From Fuerstiella sp. (lineage in GTDB: Bacteria > Planctomycetota > Planctomycetia > Planctomycetales > Planctomycetaceae), in the NCBI GenBank assembly GCA_029245955.1, contig JAQWOH010000074.1:186001-250000 (forward strand): a stretch of DNA of 64,000 bases. Reading direction: 5' to 3'. Below the pieces are notes generated by a model. That model made no database searches, was not told the DNA's origin, and saw only the letters and a list, made by a program, of their open reading frames with translations. Shown in pieces: positions 40,992 to 49,077 of the stretch. Both the position numbers and the translations under genes were made by a program. Position 1 is the stretch's first letter; every line of letters starts with the position of its first letter.

Positions 40992-42554
40992 ATGCATCTG
41001 AACTCATTGTCGGTCGTCTTCTTGTTTTTTGCCGTCGCAATCGACCGATCGCACGGAGATGAGCAGGTTGCACATGGTACTGTATTTGTGGATGCCAATC
41101 AGAACGGCATGTTGGACAGTGGCGAACATCCTCTGGTCGGTGTCGCGGTGTCCAATGGCCGAAACGTGGTCGTCACCGACGGAGTTGGCAGATACTCCAT
41201 TGATGTGGATGACGATACGATCGTTTTTGTGGTGAAACCGACAGGCTATCGGACTCAAATGGACCGGGACCATCTTTCCCGCTTCTATTACATTCACAAG
41301 CCGCACGGGTCGCCGAAAGATCTTAAGTTTCCAGGAGTGCTTCCGACCGGTCCTCTGCCGAGTACCATCGATTTTCCGCTGTATAAGCAGGATGAGCCTT
41401 CAGCTTTTGATGTCGTTTTTTTTGGCGACCCGCAACCCCGGGACCAGAAGGAAATTGACTATATCGCTCATGACGTCGTGGAAGGACTGATCGGTACGAA
41501 TGCGGCTTTCGGAGTGACACTCGGTGATATTCTGTTTGACGACCTGACACTGTTTGACAGCTTCAATCGGACGGTTGGTCGCATCGGCATTCCGTGGTAC
41601 AGCGTTATCGGGAATCACGATATTAATTTTTCCACCGACAAAGACGAACTCAGTGATGAGACATTTGAACGTGTTTACGGCCCCGCCTATTTCTCATTCG
41701 ACTACGGCGGTGTTCATTTTCTTGTGATTGACGACGTGCACTGGATGACGGACGGAGAGCGTCGTTTTTATCGGTCAGGGTTAAGTGACAAACAGCTGGA
41801 TTTTGTCGAAAATGATCTAAAGAACGTACCGCAGGACCGACTCGTTGTGGCGATGATGCACATCCCGCTGGTTAAGTCGACACCGTGGCTGGAGCCCAAA
41901 CGTGACCGGCTGTTTCGGATTCTGGAATCCCGCGAACACTGCGTTTCTCTGGCTGGTCATACCCATCATCATGAGCACGTGATGATCGACGAGAGTCTGG
42001 GCTGGAAGAAGCCACAGCCACATCATCACATTATTAACGTAACTGTCTCCGGATCGTGGTGGTCCGGACGTCCTGATGAAAATGACATACCACACACACT
42101 ATGCGCTGATGGCACGCCCAATGGTCACACTGTTATGCATTTTGACGGACAGGAATATCTGCTGGAATATAGAGCCGCTCGCAAAAGCGCCAACTATCAG
42201 GTGCGGGTCATGGCGGCCGAGGAATATCAGGACGACAGACCTTTGTTTCATGCAAACGTATTTAACGCTATGCCGGAGGCAACGGTCGAATGGAAGCTGG
42301 GACATGACGGACAGTGGCAGATAATGGAAAAAACGTCTGAGGCAGATCCACTGTTTCTGAAGCGATGGGAAGACGAACAGAAACGACTGCCGGATGTGCC
42401 GTGGAGAAAAATTCCCAAACCGATGAAATCGCCCCATCTGTGGAAAGCGGATCTGCCACGCGAACTGCCGCCGGGAACCTATGCCATTCATGTCCGCTGC
42501 ACGAACCCGAATGGACAGGTACTTACGGGACACCGGATTTTCCGCGTTCGCTGA
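40992..42554 (+). CDS. exported calcineurin-like metallophosphoesterase
   Basis: 520 aa. ATG 40992 has AGGA about seven bases upstream and opens a signal peptide; ATG 40977 is an alternative. A beta-sandwich N-terminal domain (VFVDANQNGMLDSGEHPLVGV, resembling SdrD_B/metallophosN) precedes the phosphoesterase core. That core has FFGDPQ, GVTLGDILFD, VIGNHDINF, MMHIP and GHTHHHEH, i.e. the full set of dimetal ligands. A C-terminal domain follows. These proteins hydrolyse phosphomonoesters or diesters outside the cytoplasm; the substrate is unknown. It converges on the SNase-like gene with 46 bases between the stops. Confidence 0.9.
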   Translation: MHLNSLSVVFLFFAVAIDRSHGDEQVAHGTVFVDANQNGMLDSGEHPLVGVAVSNGRNVVVTDGVGRYSIDVDDDTIVFVVKPTGYRTQMDRDHLSRFYYIHKPHGSPKDLKFPGVLPTGPLPSTIDFPLYKQDEPSAFDVVFFGDPQPRDQKEIDYIAHDVVEGLIGTNAAFGVTLGDILFDDLTLFDSFNRTVGRIGIPWYSVIGNHDINFSTDKDELSDETFERVYGPAYFSFDYGGVHFLVIDDVHWMTDGERRFYRSGLSDKQLDFVENDLKNVPQDRLVVAMMHIPLVKSTPWLEPKRDRLFRILESREHCVSLAGHTHHHEHVMIDESLGWKKPQPHHHIINVTVSGSWWSGRPDENDIPHTLCADGTPNGHTVMHFDGQEYLLEYRAARKSANYQVRVMAAEEYQDDRPLFHANVFNAMPEATVEWKLGHDGQWQIMEKTSEADPLFLKRWEDEQKRLPDVPWRKIPKPMKSPHLWKADLPRELPPGTYAIHVRCTNPNGQVLTGHRIFRVR

Positions 42555-42600
42555 TGCGTGAAAGTACAGCGATGCGCGTGGTGTGACGGCAGAACGGCAA

Positions 42601-43578
42601 TCAGGCGGGAGGTGTCTCGCTCTGCCAGCCCGCTTTTTCGAACAGCGGTACGTATGCCGAGGGAATCCACAGCCGATCTTCCGACAGCGGCACTCGAAAG
42701 TAGTTGTGGGGATGAATCAACGTGTTCGAATCGGATGTCAGGTCAATCACATAACGGCTCGGCAGTTCACGACGACTGAGAAAACGCAGTTCGAATGGTT
42801 CCAGAAGCAGAGGATTCATGGCGTCAAAGATGCCGCGATGCTGTGCCCGCGCTGTCTGCACAGATGTGCGGGCGGTGAGCAGTTCGCGATCGTTTTCCGA
42901 AAGCACTTTTGCCTTGCCTGCAGGAATCACGGCCTTTGTTACAGAATCGGGCCGAGCCCACGGGTTTATGTTGGGCCAGATGAAGTAGGGAAACGCACGT
43001 CCACGTTCCAGTAGTCGAAGGTTGTAGGTCGGCGGGCGGGGAGTGGGAATCTCGCGATCCGGTTGATTTCGGTTGATGGTACACAGAAACCGTCCGTACA
43101 CATCCATTACCTCAAACCCAAAGCCCAGGTAATACCCGAATGTGGAAAGATCCTGGCCCATGATCTCCATGTCCCGCGAGATTAACGAACGCAGCTCCTT
43201 TGTTGCAGCCTCCGCGTGGTCGTGATGCACGGTTCCCGGTTCACCAACGAGCTTCGACTGAATCCACGACTTCAGTGCGGCCGGCACAGCTGTCGAAAAC
43301 TGACCCCATTCCGGGTTGAACGGACTCTGCAGGAAGTCATTCCATCGATCATCGTGCAGATTAATGAAGTGCAGACGGGGACCCGGAAATGCAAAACTGA
43401 TTTCCGGAGTGTCGATGCCCAGCAGACGAACCCCGATGTTTCCATTCGGGACAACGTTCAGGGTGTCGCCGTCATGCACCTGTTGAACGACCGTACCCGG
43501 TTTGCCGCCGTACAGTCCCGGGATCGCGAAGCCTGTCGTGCGGTTGTTTTCAGAATCAGTTCGGATGGCCTTCGGCAT
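42601..43578 (-). CDS. staphylococcal-nuclease-like domain protein with long C-terminal region
   Basis: 325 aa. The SNase-type motif VVQQVHDGDTLNVV and VRLLGIDTPEI (Arg, Asp and Glu as in the nuclease core) lie near residues 30-60, and MDVYGRFLCTI gives the later Arg-containing strand. Micrococcal nuclease is about 150 residues; here an insert after the TPE motif and a C-terminal extension of about 130 residues make it much longer. No signal peptide is apparent, so it may be cytosolic, unlike the secreted nucleases. Function as a nuclease is likely from the motif but unproven. Confidence 0.72.
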   Translation of the reverse strand: MPKAIRTDSENNRTTGFAIPGLYGGKPGTVVQQVHDGDTLNVVPNGNIGVRLLGIDTPEISFAFPGPRLHFINLHDDRWNDFLQSPFNPEWGQFSTAVPAALKSWIQSKLVGEPGTVHHDHAEAATKELRSLISRDMEIMGQDLSTFGYYLGFGFEVMDVYGRFLCTINRNQPDREIPTPRPPTYNLRLLERGRAFPYFIWPNINPWARPDSVTKAVIPAGKAKVLSENDRELLTARTSVQTARAQHRGIFDAMNPLLLEPFELRFLSRRELPSRYVIDLTSDSNTLIHPHNYFRVPLSEDRLWIPSAYVPLFEKAGWQSETPPA

Positions 43579-43647
43579 ATTCTTTCCCGTCCTCTTCGAT
43601 GAATTTCGCGTTTACTGATTTCGCACCGGCTCGCGGGTCGCCCCGCG

Positions 43648-44673
43648 TCAGGCCACTGCCTGAGTCCATTCTTTCAGGTCGTTAAGTTTGCTCGCGGCAA
43701 CTCCTTTGAGCAGTACTTGCCGGACGGACGTCACGGCGTCAGTCAGAGTCGCTGCCTTTTCGGCAGCCAGCAGGGCTGCTGCTGTGTTAGCAATAACGAT
43801 GTTTGTTGCGGCAGAATCTACGCCGTCCAGGACAGACTGAATCACAGCGGCGCTCTGTGCTGAAGAAGTGACTCGCAGCGGTTCGAGATCGCACGTCGGC
43901 AGTCCAAAGTCTTCGCATGTCCAGGTAAGTTCATCCGTCCGTCCGTTTGTGACCTGGTAAGCCGTTGTGGCCCCCCACAGACAGACTTCGTCCAGCTCGT
44001 TGTTACCGCACACGACGAGCGCCTTGCGGCAGCCCAGTACGCTGAGTGCTGATGCCAGCAATCGGGCTCGTTCGTTGCTGCTGGCCCCCAGCAGCTGGTA
44101 TTCGGCTCCGGCGGGATTTGTAAGCGGCCCCAGTAGATTGAAGATCGTGGGAATTCCAAGTGCTTTGCGAACCGGGGCGGCATGCTTCATTGCTCCGTGC
44201 ACAAGCGGAGCAAAGCAGAAGGTGATGCCAATCTCATCAAGACATTTTGCTGCCTGATCAGGAGTCAGCTGAATATTAACGCCCAGTGCTTCCAGAACAT
44301 CCGCAGAGCCGCTGCTGCTGGACACGCTTCGGTTTCCGTGTTTCGCCACATTGACCCCACAGGCCGCCGCCACAATGGCCGTAGCTGTGCTGATGTTAAA
44401 CGTGTGCAGCTGGTCGCCTCCTGTTCCGCACGTGTCCAGCAGCGGTTGCCGCTGTGTGGCGATTCTGGCCGCCCGATCACGCATAGCCTGTGCAGCACCG
44501 ACAACTTCGATGGCCGCTGGCCCCTTGCAGGCCATGGCTGTCAGCCATGCCGCCATCTCGACGCCCTCGCAGGCACCATCCATCATTGCTCCGACGCATT
44601 TCTGCACTGTATCGGACGACAGATCCTGTCGGGCAATCAGTTGCTGCAGAGCGGGACCAAGGGGTGCGTTCAT
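43648..44673 (-). CDS. trpD: anthranilate phosphoribosyltransferase
   Basis: 341 aa, normal length. The glycosyltransferase family III features are complete: the PRPP loop CGTGGDQLHTFNIST, KHGNRSVSSSSGSADVLEALG, the anthranilate-binding segment FCFAPLVHGAMKH with VRKALGIPTIFNLLGPLTNP, and NELDEVCL with the metal-binding Asp-Glu. It joins anthranilate to PRPP in tryptophan synthesis. It stands alone rather than in a trp operon, as is common in planctomycetes. Confidence 0.95.
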   Translation of the reverse strand: MNAPLGPALQQLIARQDLSSDTVQKCVGAMMDGACEGVEMAAWLTAMACKGPAAIEVVGAAQAMRDRAARIATQRQPLLDTCGTGGDQLHTFNISTATAIVAAACGVNVAKHGNRSVSSSSGSADVLEALGVNIQLTPDQAAKCLDEIGITFCFAPLVHGAMKHAAPVRKALGIPTIFNLLGPLTNPAGAEYQLLGASSNERARLLASALSVLGCRKALVVCGNNELDEVCLWGATTAYQVTNGRTDELTWTCEDFGLPTCDLEPLRVTSSAQSAAVIQSVLDGVDSAATNIVIANTAAALLAAEKAATLTDAVTSVRQVLLKGVAASKLNDLKEWTQAVA

Positions 44674-45014
44674 AACTTAAACCTGAAATCTGTAGGGGCG
44701 TGAAACACGATGCGGAGCATAGACGTTGTGGACGGTCTTTGCATGTCATTAATAACGAGTCCGCAACTATTCGTCAGCGAAATTTGCGAGACATCAACAG
44801 AACACAATCTGAAGATGCTTAAGTTGTATTTCTTATAGTATGGGGGCGGTCAGACGCCGCCGGACGTCGAAAAATTCAGTCAAAAATGAATGGTAACGAT
44901 CCAACGTGGGTGGTTCGGTTGCGAAGAACGCGAACATTCGAGACAACTTGTGCGTCGGGAAGCCCGGGCCAGCTCGGAATCCCAAACGAAATCCTGCTGC
45001 TGAAGGCCCTATGT
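44674..45014. other. divergent intergenic region, no gene seen
   Basis: 341 bases between trpD and rph, expected to hold both promoters. A plus-strand frame open from 44886 reads into rph, but its first 43 codons do not resemble RNase PH. No riboswitch-like or T-box-like element was recognised upstream of trpD. Confidence 0.45.
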
Positions 45015-45761
45015 ATGACTCGCCACGATGGCCGAGCCGTTGATGAACTGCGTCCGATCTCCGTTCAGCGAGGTTTCATTGAAACCGCGACCGCCAGTGT
45101 GTTGATACAAGCGGGCAAAACGATGATCCTGTGTACCGCCAGTGTTGAAAACAAGGTGCCACCCTGGCGGATGCCCCGCAACGAGGGCGATACCGCCCAG
45201 GGCTGGGTCACCGCAGAATACAACATGCTGCCTGGCAGCACGTCACCTCGCAAGCAGCGAGATCGAAAAAAAGTTGACGGTCGAACGACTGAGATTCAGC
45301 GGCTTATCGGGCGCAGTCTGCGTGCAGCTGTAGACTTCGCAGCCCTTGGTGAACACACAATCATGATTGACTGTGACGTCCTTCAGGCAGACGGCGGAAC
45401 GCGAACGCTGAGCATCACCGGAGGGTTTATTGTATTATGTGATGCGATCGCCTCAATTTCAGACGAACGACTGCCGTCAAAGCAGAGCATCATCAAAGAA
45501 AATGTGGCGGCTATCAGCGTGGGGGTGGTCGACGGACTGCCTGTCCTTGATCTCGATTATCCGGAAGACAGCACAGCTGACGTGGACATGAATGTCGTCA
45601 TGACAGGCAGCGGGAAGTTCATCGAAGTGCAGGGGACAGCCGAAGGCGAACCCTTTGATCTGGCGACTCTGCAACAGGAACTTTCTCTGGCTCAGCACGG
45701 AGTCGCTCAGCTGACAGCGATCCAGAAAGAATCGCTGGGCGACGCGTGGCCACTCTCGTAA
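45015..45761 (+). CDS. rph: ribonuclease PH
   Basis: 248 aa. ATG 45015 has GAAGG at 45002-45006; the protein then begins MTRHDGRAVDELRPISV, the expected RNase PH N-terminus. Characteristic sequences follow: GKTMILCTASVE, GWVTAEYNMLPGST, RTTEIQRLIGRSLRAAVDF and IDCDVLQADGGTRTLSITGG. It trims the 3' ends of tRNA precursors phosphorolytically. The POT transporter gene starts 58 bases downstream. Confidence 0.95.
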   Translation: MTRHDGRAVDELRPISVQRGFIETATASVLIQAGKTMILCTASVENKVPPWRMPRNEGDTAQGWVTAEYNMLPGSTSPRKQRDRKKVDGRTTEIQRLIGRSLRAAVDFAALGEHTIMIDCDVLQADGGTRTLSITGGFIVLCDAIASISDERLPSKQSIIKENVAAISVGVVDGLPVLDLDYPEDSTADVDMNVVMTGSGKFIEVQGTAEGEPFDLATLQQELSLAQHGVAQLTAIQKESLGDAWPLS

Positions 45762-45819
45762 CAGCCTGACCGCAGGCCGTTGCTCACGCGACTGCAATAC
45801 ACCAGGAAGTGAAATTCAA

Positions 45820-47871
45820 ATGGCGAAACAGCAATACCGCAGCGTCCCCGACGAAACGTCAGGTCTTCCGAAAGGGATCAAGTACATCATCGGCAACGAA
45901 GCTGCCGAACGCTTCAGCTTCTATGGCATGCGCACGATCCTTGTCGTGTTTATGACCAAGTATCTTCATTATATGGTCGACGGCGAAGTCGGCACGGAAA
46001 TGAGTGATGCGAAGGCCAACGAGTACTACCACAATTTTGTGGCGGCAACGTATTTTTTTCCTGTCATGGGGTCGTTCCTGTCGGACATTCTGATCGGCAA
46101 GTATCGGACGATTCTGTGGCTCTCAATTGTCTATTGCCTGGGCCACCTGTCGCTGGCGCTGATGGGTGGGGCAGGGCTCGCGCCGGGAAGCTGGTTGATG
46201 GCAGGCCTGTTCTTGATTGCACTGGGCAGTGGTGGGATCAAGCCATGCGTGTCGGCTCACGTGGGTGATCAGTTCGGAACGAAGAACAGCCATCTGATGA
46301 CGAAAGTGTTTCAGTGGTTCTACTTCGCGATCAACTTCGGGTCCACCGCGTCCACATGGATGACACCGCTTCTGTTGAAATGGTACGGCCCGCACATTGC
46401 GTTTGGTGTGCCCGGCGTTCTGATGGCGATAGCCACCCTGATGTTCTGGATGGGCCGCAACGTCTTTATCCATGTCCCGCCCGGCGGCAGCCGCTTTTTC
46501 CGTGAAACTTTCAGTCGTGATGGTGTCGTTGCGCTGCTGAAGCTGTCGACCATTTATGCGTTCGTCGCCGTATTCTGGGGCCTGTTTGATCAGACCGGTT
46601 CATCGTGGGTGATTCAGGCTGAAAACATGGATCGACGCTTCCTGGGGATCACATGGTTACAGTCACAGATACAGGTACTGAACCCTATCCTGGTCATGAT
46701 TCTGATTCCTCTGTTTCAGCTCGTGATTTACCCGTTCGTGGACACATTCGTTTTTCGGCTGACAGCCATACGCAAGATTTCGATCGGCTTCTTTCTTACG
46801 GCGGCCAGTTTTGCGGTGGTCGCGAAGGCGCAGGATTTGATTGACGGCGGTGCGACGCCTTCCATCGCCTGGCAATTGTGGGCGTACGTTCTGCTGACCA
46901 GCGGTGAGGTCCTGATCTCAATTACCGGGTTGGAATTTTCTTACACGCAGGCCCCCAAAACCATGAAGTCAGTGATCATGGCGGTGTGGCTGTTCTCCGT
47001 TTCGCTTGGCAATATCTTCACAAGTGTCGTGAACCATTCTATTCAGGTGCCGGGGATCAGTCAGGTGGCGGCTGATGCGAAATCTCAGTCGCCGGATACA
47101 AAGAACACTATCGGTACGTGGACATTTCGTACATCCGGCCGGTCACTGGAAGGGAGCGAAGAGTCCGGGAAAACGATTACCATCAGCGGGGTCGACGGGG
47201 ATTTTGATACAGCGGATGACATTGTGATGCACTTCAATCAGTACAACATTCTGGAAGATGTTGAGACGTCGGATAACGAGTCGATTGCAAAGGCGTCCGA
47301 AATCATCGAACAGGCGTTTTTCTCTGATCCACGGGACGACTCGGAGAAAGCTTTGCCGACGGAAAGTAAAGGACAGGAATTACTTGCGGGGCTGACGGAT
47401 TCTTACGGAAATGCGTTCGTGTACAGCCAGCAGTCAAAGAACGACTACAGGATTGCTTCGTCTGGCCCTGATGGAATCAACCAGACACAGTGGGACATTA
47501 TCCTGAGCGCGACAGTCAGTCGGGTTGCTTCAGATGAAGGCTCATCTGCAGGCGACGAGCCTTACGACTGGCTGGAACAACGCATTATCGCCGCTCGCGG
47601 AGATGAGGGGAAAGCTTCGGTTGAGGCTGCTCGAGGGAACATCGCAGAAACGGCAATCAACCATTCCATCACCGTCGGCGGACAGGATACCATGGAGGGC
47701 GGAGACTATTTCTGGTTTTGGACCTTCACAATTCTGGTGACTTCTGTTCTGTTCGTACCCGTTGGTTACTTTTACAAAGAAAAATCGTACATTCAGTCCC
47801 AAGGCAGTGACGAGTCACTGATTGAATCGGAAGACGTTGATGGCCAGGTTGATGGTGTGGATCTGCAGTAG
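45820..47871 (+). CDS. POT family peptide transporter with a 220-residue extracytoplasmic insert
   Basis: 683 aa. The ExxER proton-coupling motif is in NEAAERFSFYGM (E27, E30, R31). Further POT signatures include FLSDILIGKYRTI and GSGGIKPCVSAHVGDQF. At least eleven membrane helices can be seen up to residue 408, then a polar insert from about 411 to 630, then a last helix (FWFWTFTILVTSVLFVPVGYF). Typical bacterial POT proteins are about 460-500 aa; the insert contains Asp/Ser-rich beta-like sequence. It recalls the large extracellular domain of animal PEPT1, though its position relative to the helices differs. The substrate is presumably di- and tripeptides. Confidence 0.9.
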   Translation: MAKQQYRSVPDETSGLPKGIKYIIGNEAAERFSFYGMRTILVVFMTKYLHYMVDGEVGTEMSDAKANEYYHNFVAATYFFPVMGSFLSDILIGKYRTILWLSIVYCLGHLSLALMGGAGLAPGSWLMAGLFLIALGSGGIKPCVSAHVGDQFGTKNSHLMTKVFQWFYFAINFGSTASTWMTPLLLKWYGPHIAFGVPGVLMAIATLMFWMGRNVFIHVPPGGSRFFRETFSRDGVVALLKLSTIYAFVAVFWGLFDQTGSSWVIQAENMDRRFLGITWLQSQIQVLNPILVMILIPLFQLVIYPFVDTFVFRLTAIRKISIGFFLTAASFAVVAKAQDLIDGGATPSIAWQLWAYVLLTSGEVLISITGLEFSYTQAPKTMKSVIMAVWLFSVSLGNIFTSVVNHSIQVPGISQVAADAKSQSPDTKNTIGTWTFRTSGRSLEGSEESGKTITISGVDGDFDTADDIVMHFNQYNILEDVETSDNESIAKASEIIEQAFFSDPRDDSEKALPTESKGQELLAGLTDSYGNAFVYSQQSKNDYRIASSGPDGINQTQWDIILSATVSRVASDEGSSAGDEPYDWLEQRIIAARGDEGKASVEAARGNIAETAINHSITVGGQDTMEGGDYFWFWTFTILVTSVLFVPVGYFYKEKSYIQSQGSDESLIESEDVDGQVDGVDLQ

Positions 47872-48027
47872 TCTCAGAATGAATGACAATCCCACAGGTC
47901 AACCACGTTAAATGTTTATACGTCGGCCGAAACTGGTAAGAAACTGTTGACAGGACGTTTTCTTTCGTAAACAACCGCAGCATAAGCCGACGACATCGAT
48001 CGTCAGCTGATTTTGGACTGTTGAGAA

Positions 48028-48888
48028 ATGCCGAATCAGGTTTCAATCACAAGTGTGTGCTGTGCACTCATAGTCAGTAATGCATTCGCGACGATGGACA
48101 ATGACGATCACAGGGCGACAGCCGTCCCTTCGGAGAGTCCGGAGAAAGCGATCCGGCGGTTTGTTCAAGAGTGTCTGTCAATAACTCCCGGTGAAGGGCC
48201 GTATCCGGACAAGTTTGTCATCGGCGCCACAGCTCCGACAGCGAATGAACGGGCACGCACAGATGTCAGCATTAAACACCGGTTCAGGGTTTCAAAGTTC
48301 GAGGTGACTCAGGAACTTTATCAGGCTGTCACGCAGCAGAATCCCAGTCGCTGGAAGGGGCCTCGCAATTCTGTAGAAAATGTGAGCTGGCAGGATGCGG
48401 TCAGTTTCTGCAAACAGTTGACTGTGATTCTGAGAAATCGAAAGCTGATCGCTGCTGATGAAATCGTCAGGCTTCCGACAGCCCTGGAATGGGAGTACTG
48501 CTGCCGCGCCGGCACACAAACTAAATACAGTTTCGGAGACAATGCCGGCGGCAAAGACAGTGGAACATCCATTCTGGATGCTCACGCGTGGCATACCGGC
48601 AACGCAGCCGGAAATGACCCCGCAGTTGGCGTGCTGAAGCCGAATCCCTGGGGACTCTACGACGTTCATGGGTATCTCTGGGAGTTTGTGTCAGACGAAC
48701 GTGGCTCTGATGCATTTGACCCCGAGAAAGAAAACGCGGAGGATGACGACCTGCGAATTATCCGTGGCGGTTCCTGGAAAGACGAACACCCGCTGCTTTC
48801 CTCATCCGCCTATCTAGAAATTTCCGACAAGGCCAGGAGTGACGCAATCGGGTTTCGGTGTGTGATTGGCGGGCCAGCAAAACCCTGA
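48028..48888 (+). CDS. SUMF1/FGE-like domain protein, non-catalytic type
   Basis: 286 aa with an apparent signal sequence in the first 22 residues. The SUMF1 fold is readable: KFVIGATAP, VSKFEVTQELYQAV, NSVENVSWQDAVSFCKQL, RLPTALEWEYCCRAGT, NPWGLYDVHGYLWEFVSD, IIRGGSWKDE and AIGFRCVIG. In true formylglycine-generating enzymes a pair of Cys follows RGGSW; here the sequence is KDEHPLLSSSAYLEI with no Cys. Therefore it probably does not modify sulfatases and may be a binding or structural protein. It precedes the S1 gene with a 189-base leader between. Confidence 0.85.
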   Translation: MPNQVSITSVCCALIVSNAFATMDNDDHRATAVPSESPEKAIRRFVQECLSITPGEGPYPDKFVIGATAPTANERARTDVSIKHRFRVSKFEVTQELYQAVTQQNPSRWKGPRNSVENVSWQDAVSFCKQLTVILRNRKLIAADEIVRLPTALEWEYCCRAGTQTKYSFGDNAGGKDSGTSILDAHAWHTGNAAGNDPAVGVLKPNPWGLYDVHGYLWEFVSDERGSDAFDPEKENAEDDDLRIIRGGSWKDEHPLLSSSAYLEISDKARSDAIGFRCVIGGPAKP

Positions 48889-48948
48889 AATCCGCGGCAG
48901 CAGTAGTAGCGAATCACACGTGCTTCGGGTATCCTCAAACACTGACTC

Positions 48949-49058
48949 TTGGGGGTGCCGCGCAGAGACTTGTGTCTATGCGGTCAAATTGACGCTTTTC
49001 CCCCAACCACGAAACGCACCGAAGCATTGAACGGATCACATCCGACTGGTTGATGTGA
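48949..49058 (+). promoter_or_regulatory. structured 5' leader of the S1 gene
   Basis: TTGGGGG (48949-48955) can pair with CCCCCAA (49000-49006), closing a domain with inner arms CCGC/GCGG and AGAC/GTCT. A second hairpin, TCACATC / GATGTGA (49036-49042 and 49052-49058, nine-base loop), ends seven bases before AGGACCC and 20 bases before the ATG. Ribosomal protein S1 genes are often autoregulated through leader structure, so this is a candidate control element. The pairing is visible; function is inference. Confidence 0.4.
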
Positions 49059-49077
49059 CCAAACAGGACCCGGGATC

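Noticed and set aside
48028..48888. Formylglycine-generating enzyme for the nearby sulfatase
   Set aside because: The SUMF1 fold is present but the Cys pair after RGGSW is missing, so sulfatase activation is not supported.
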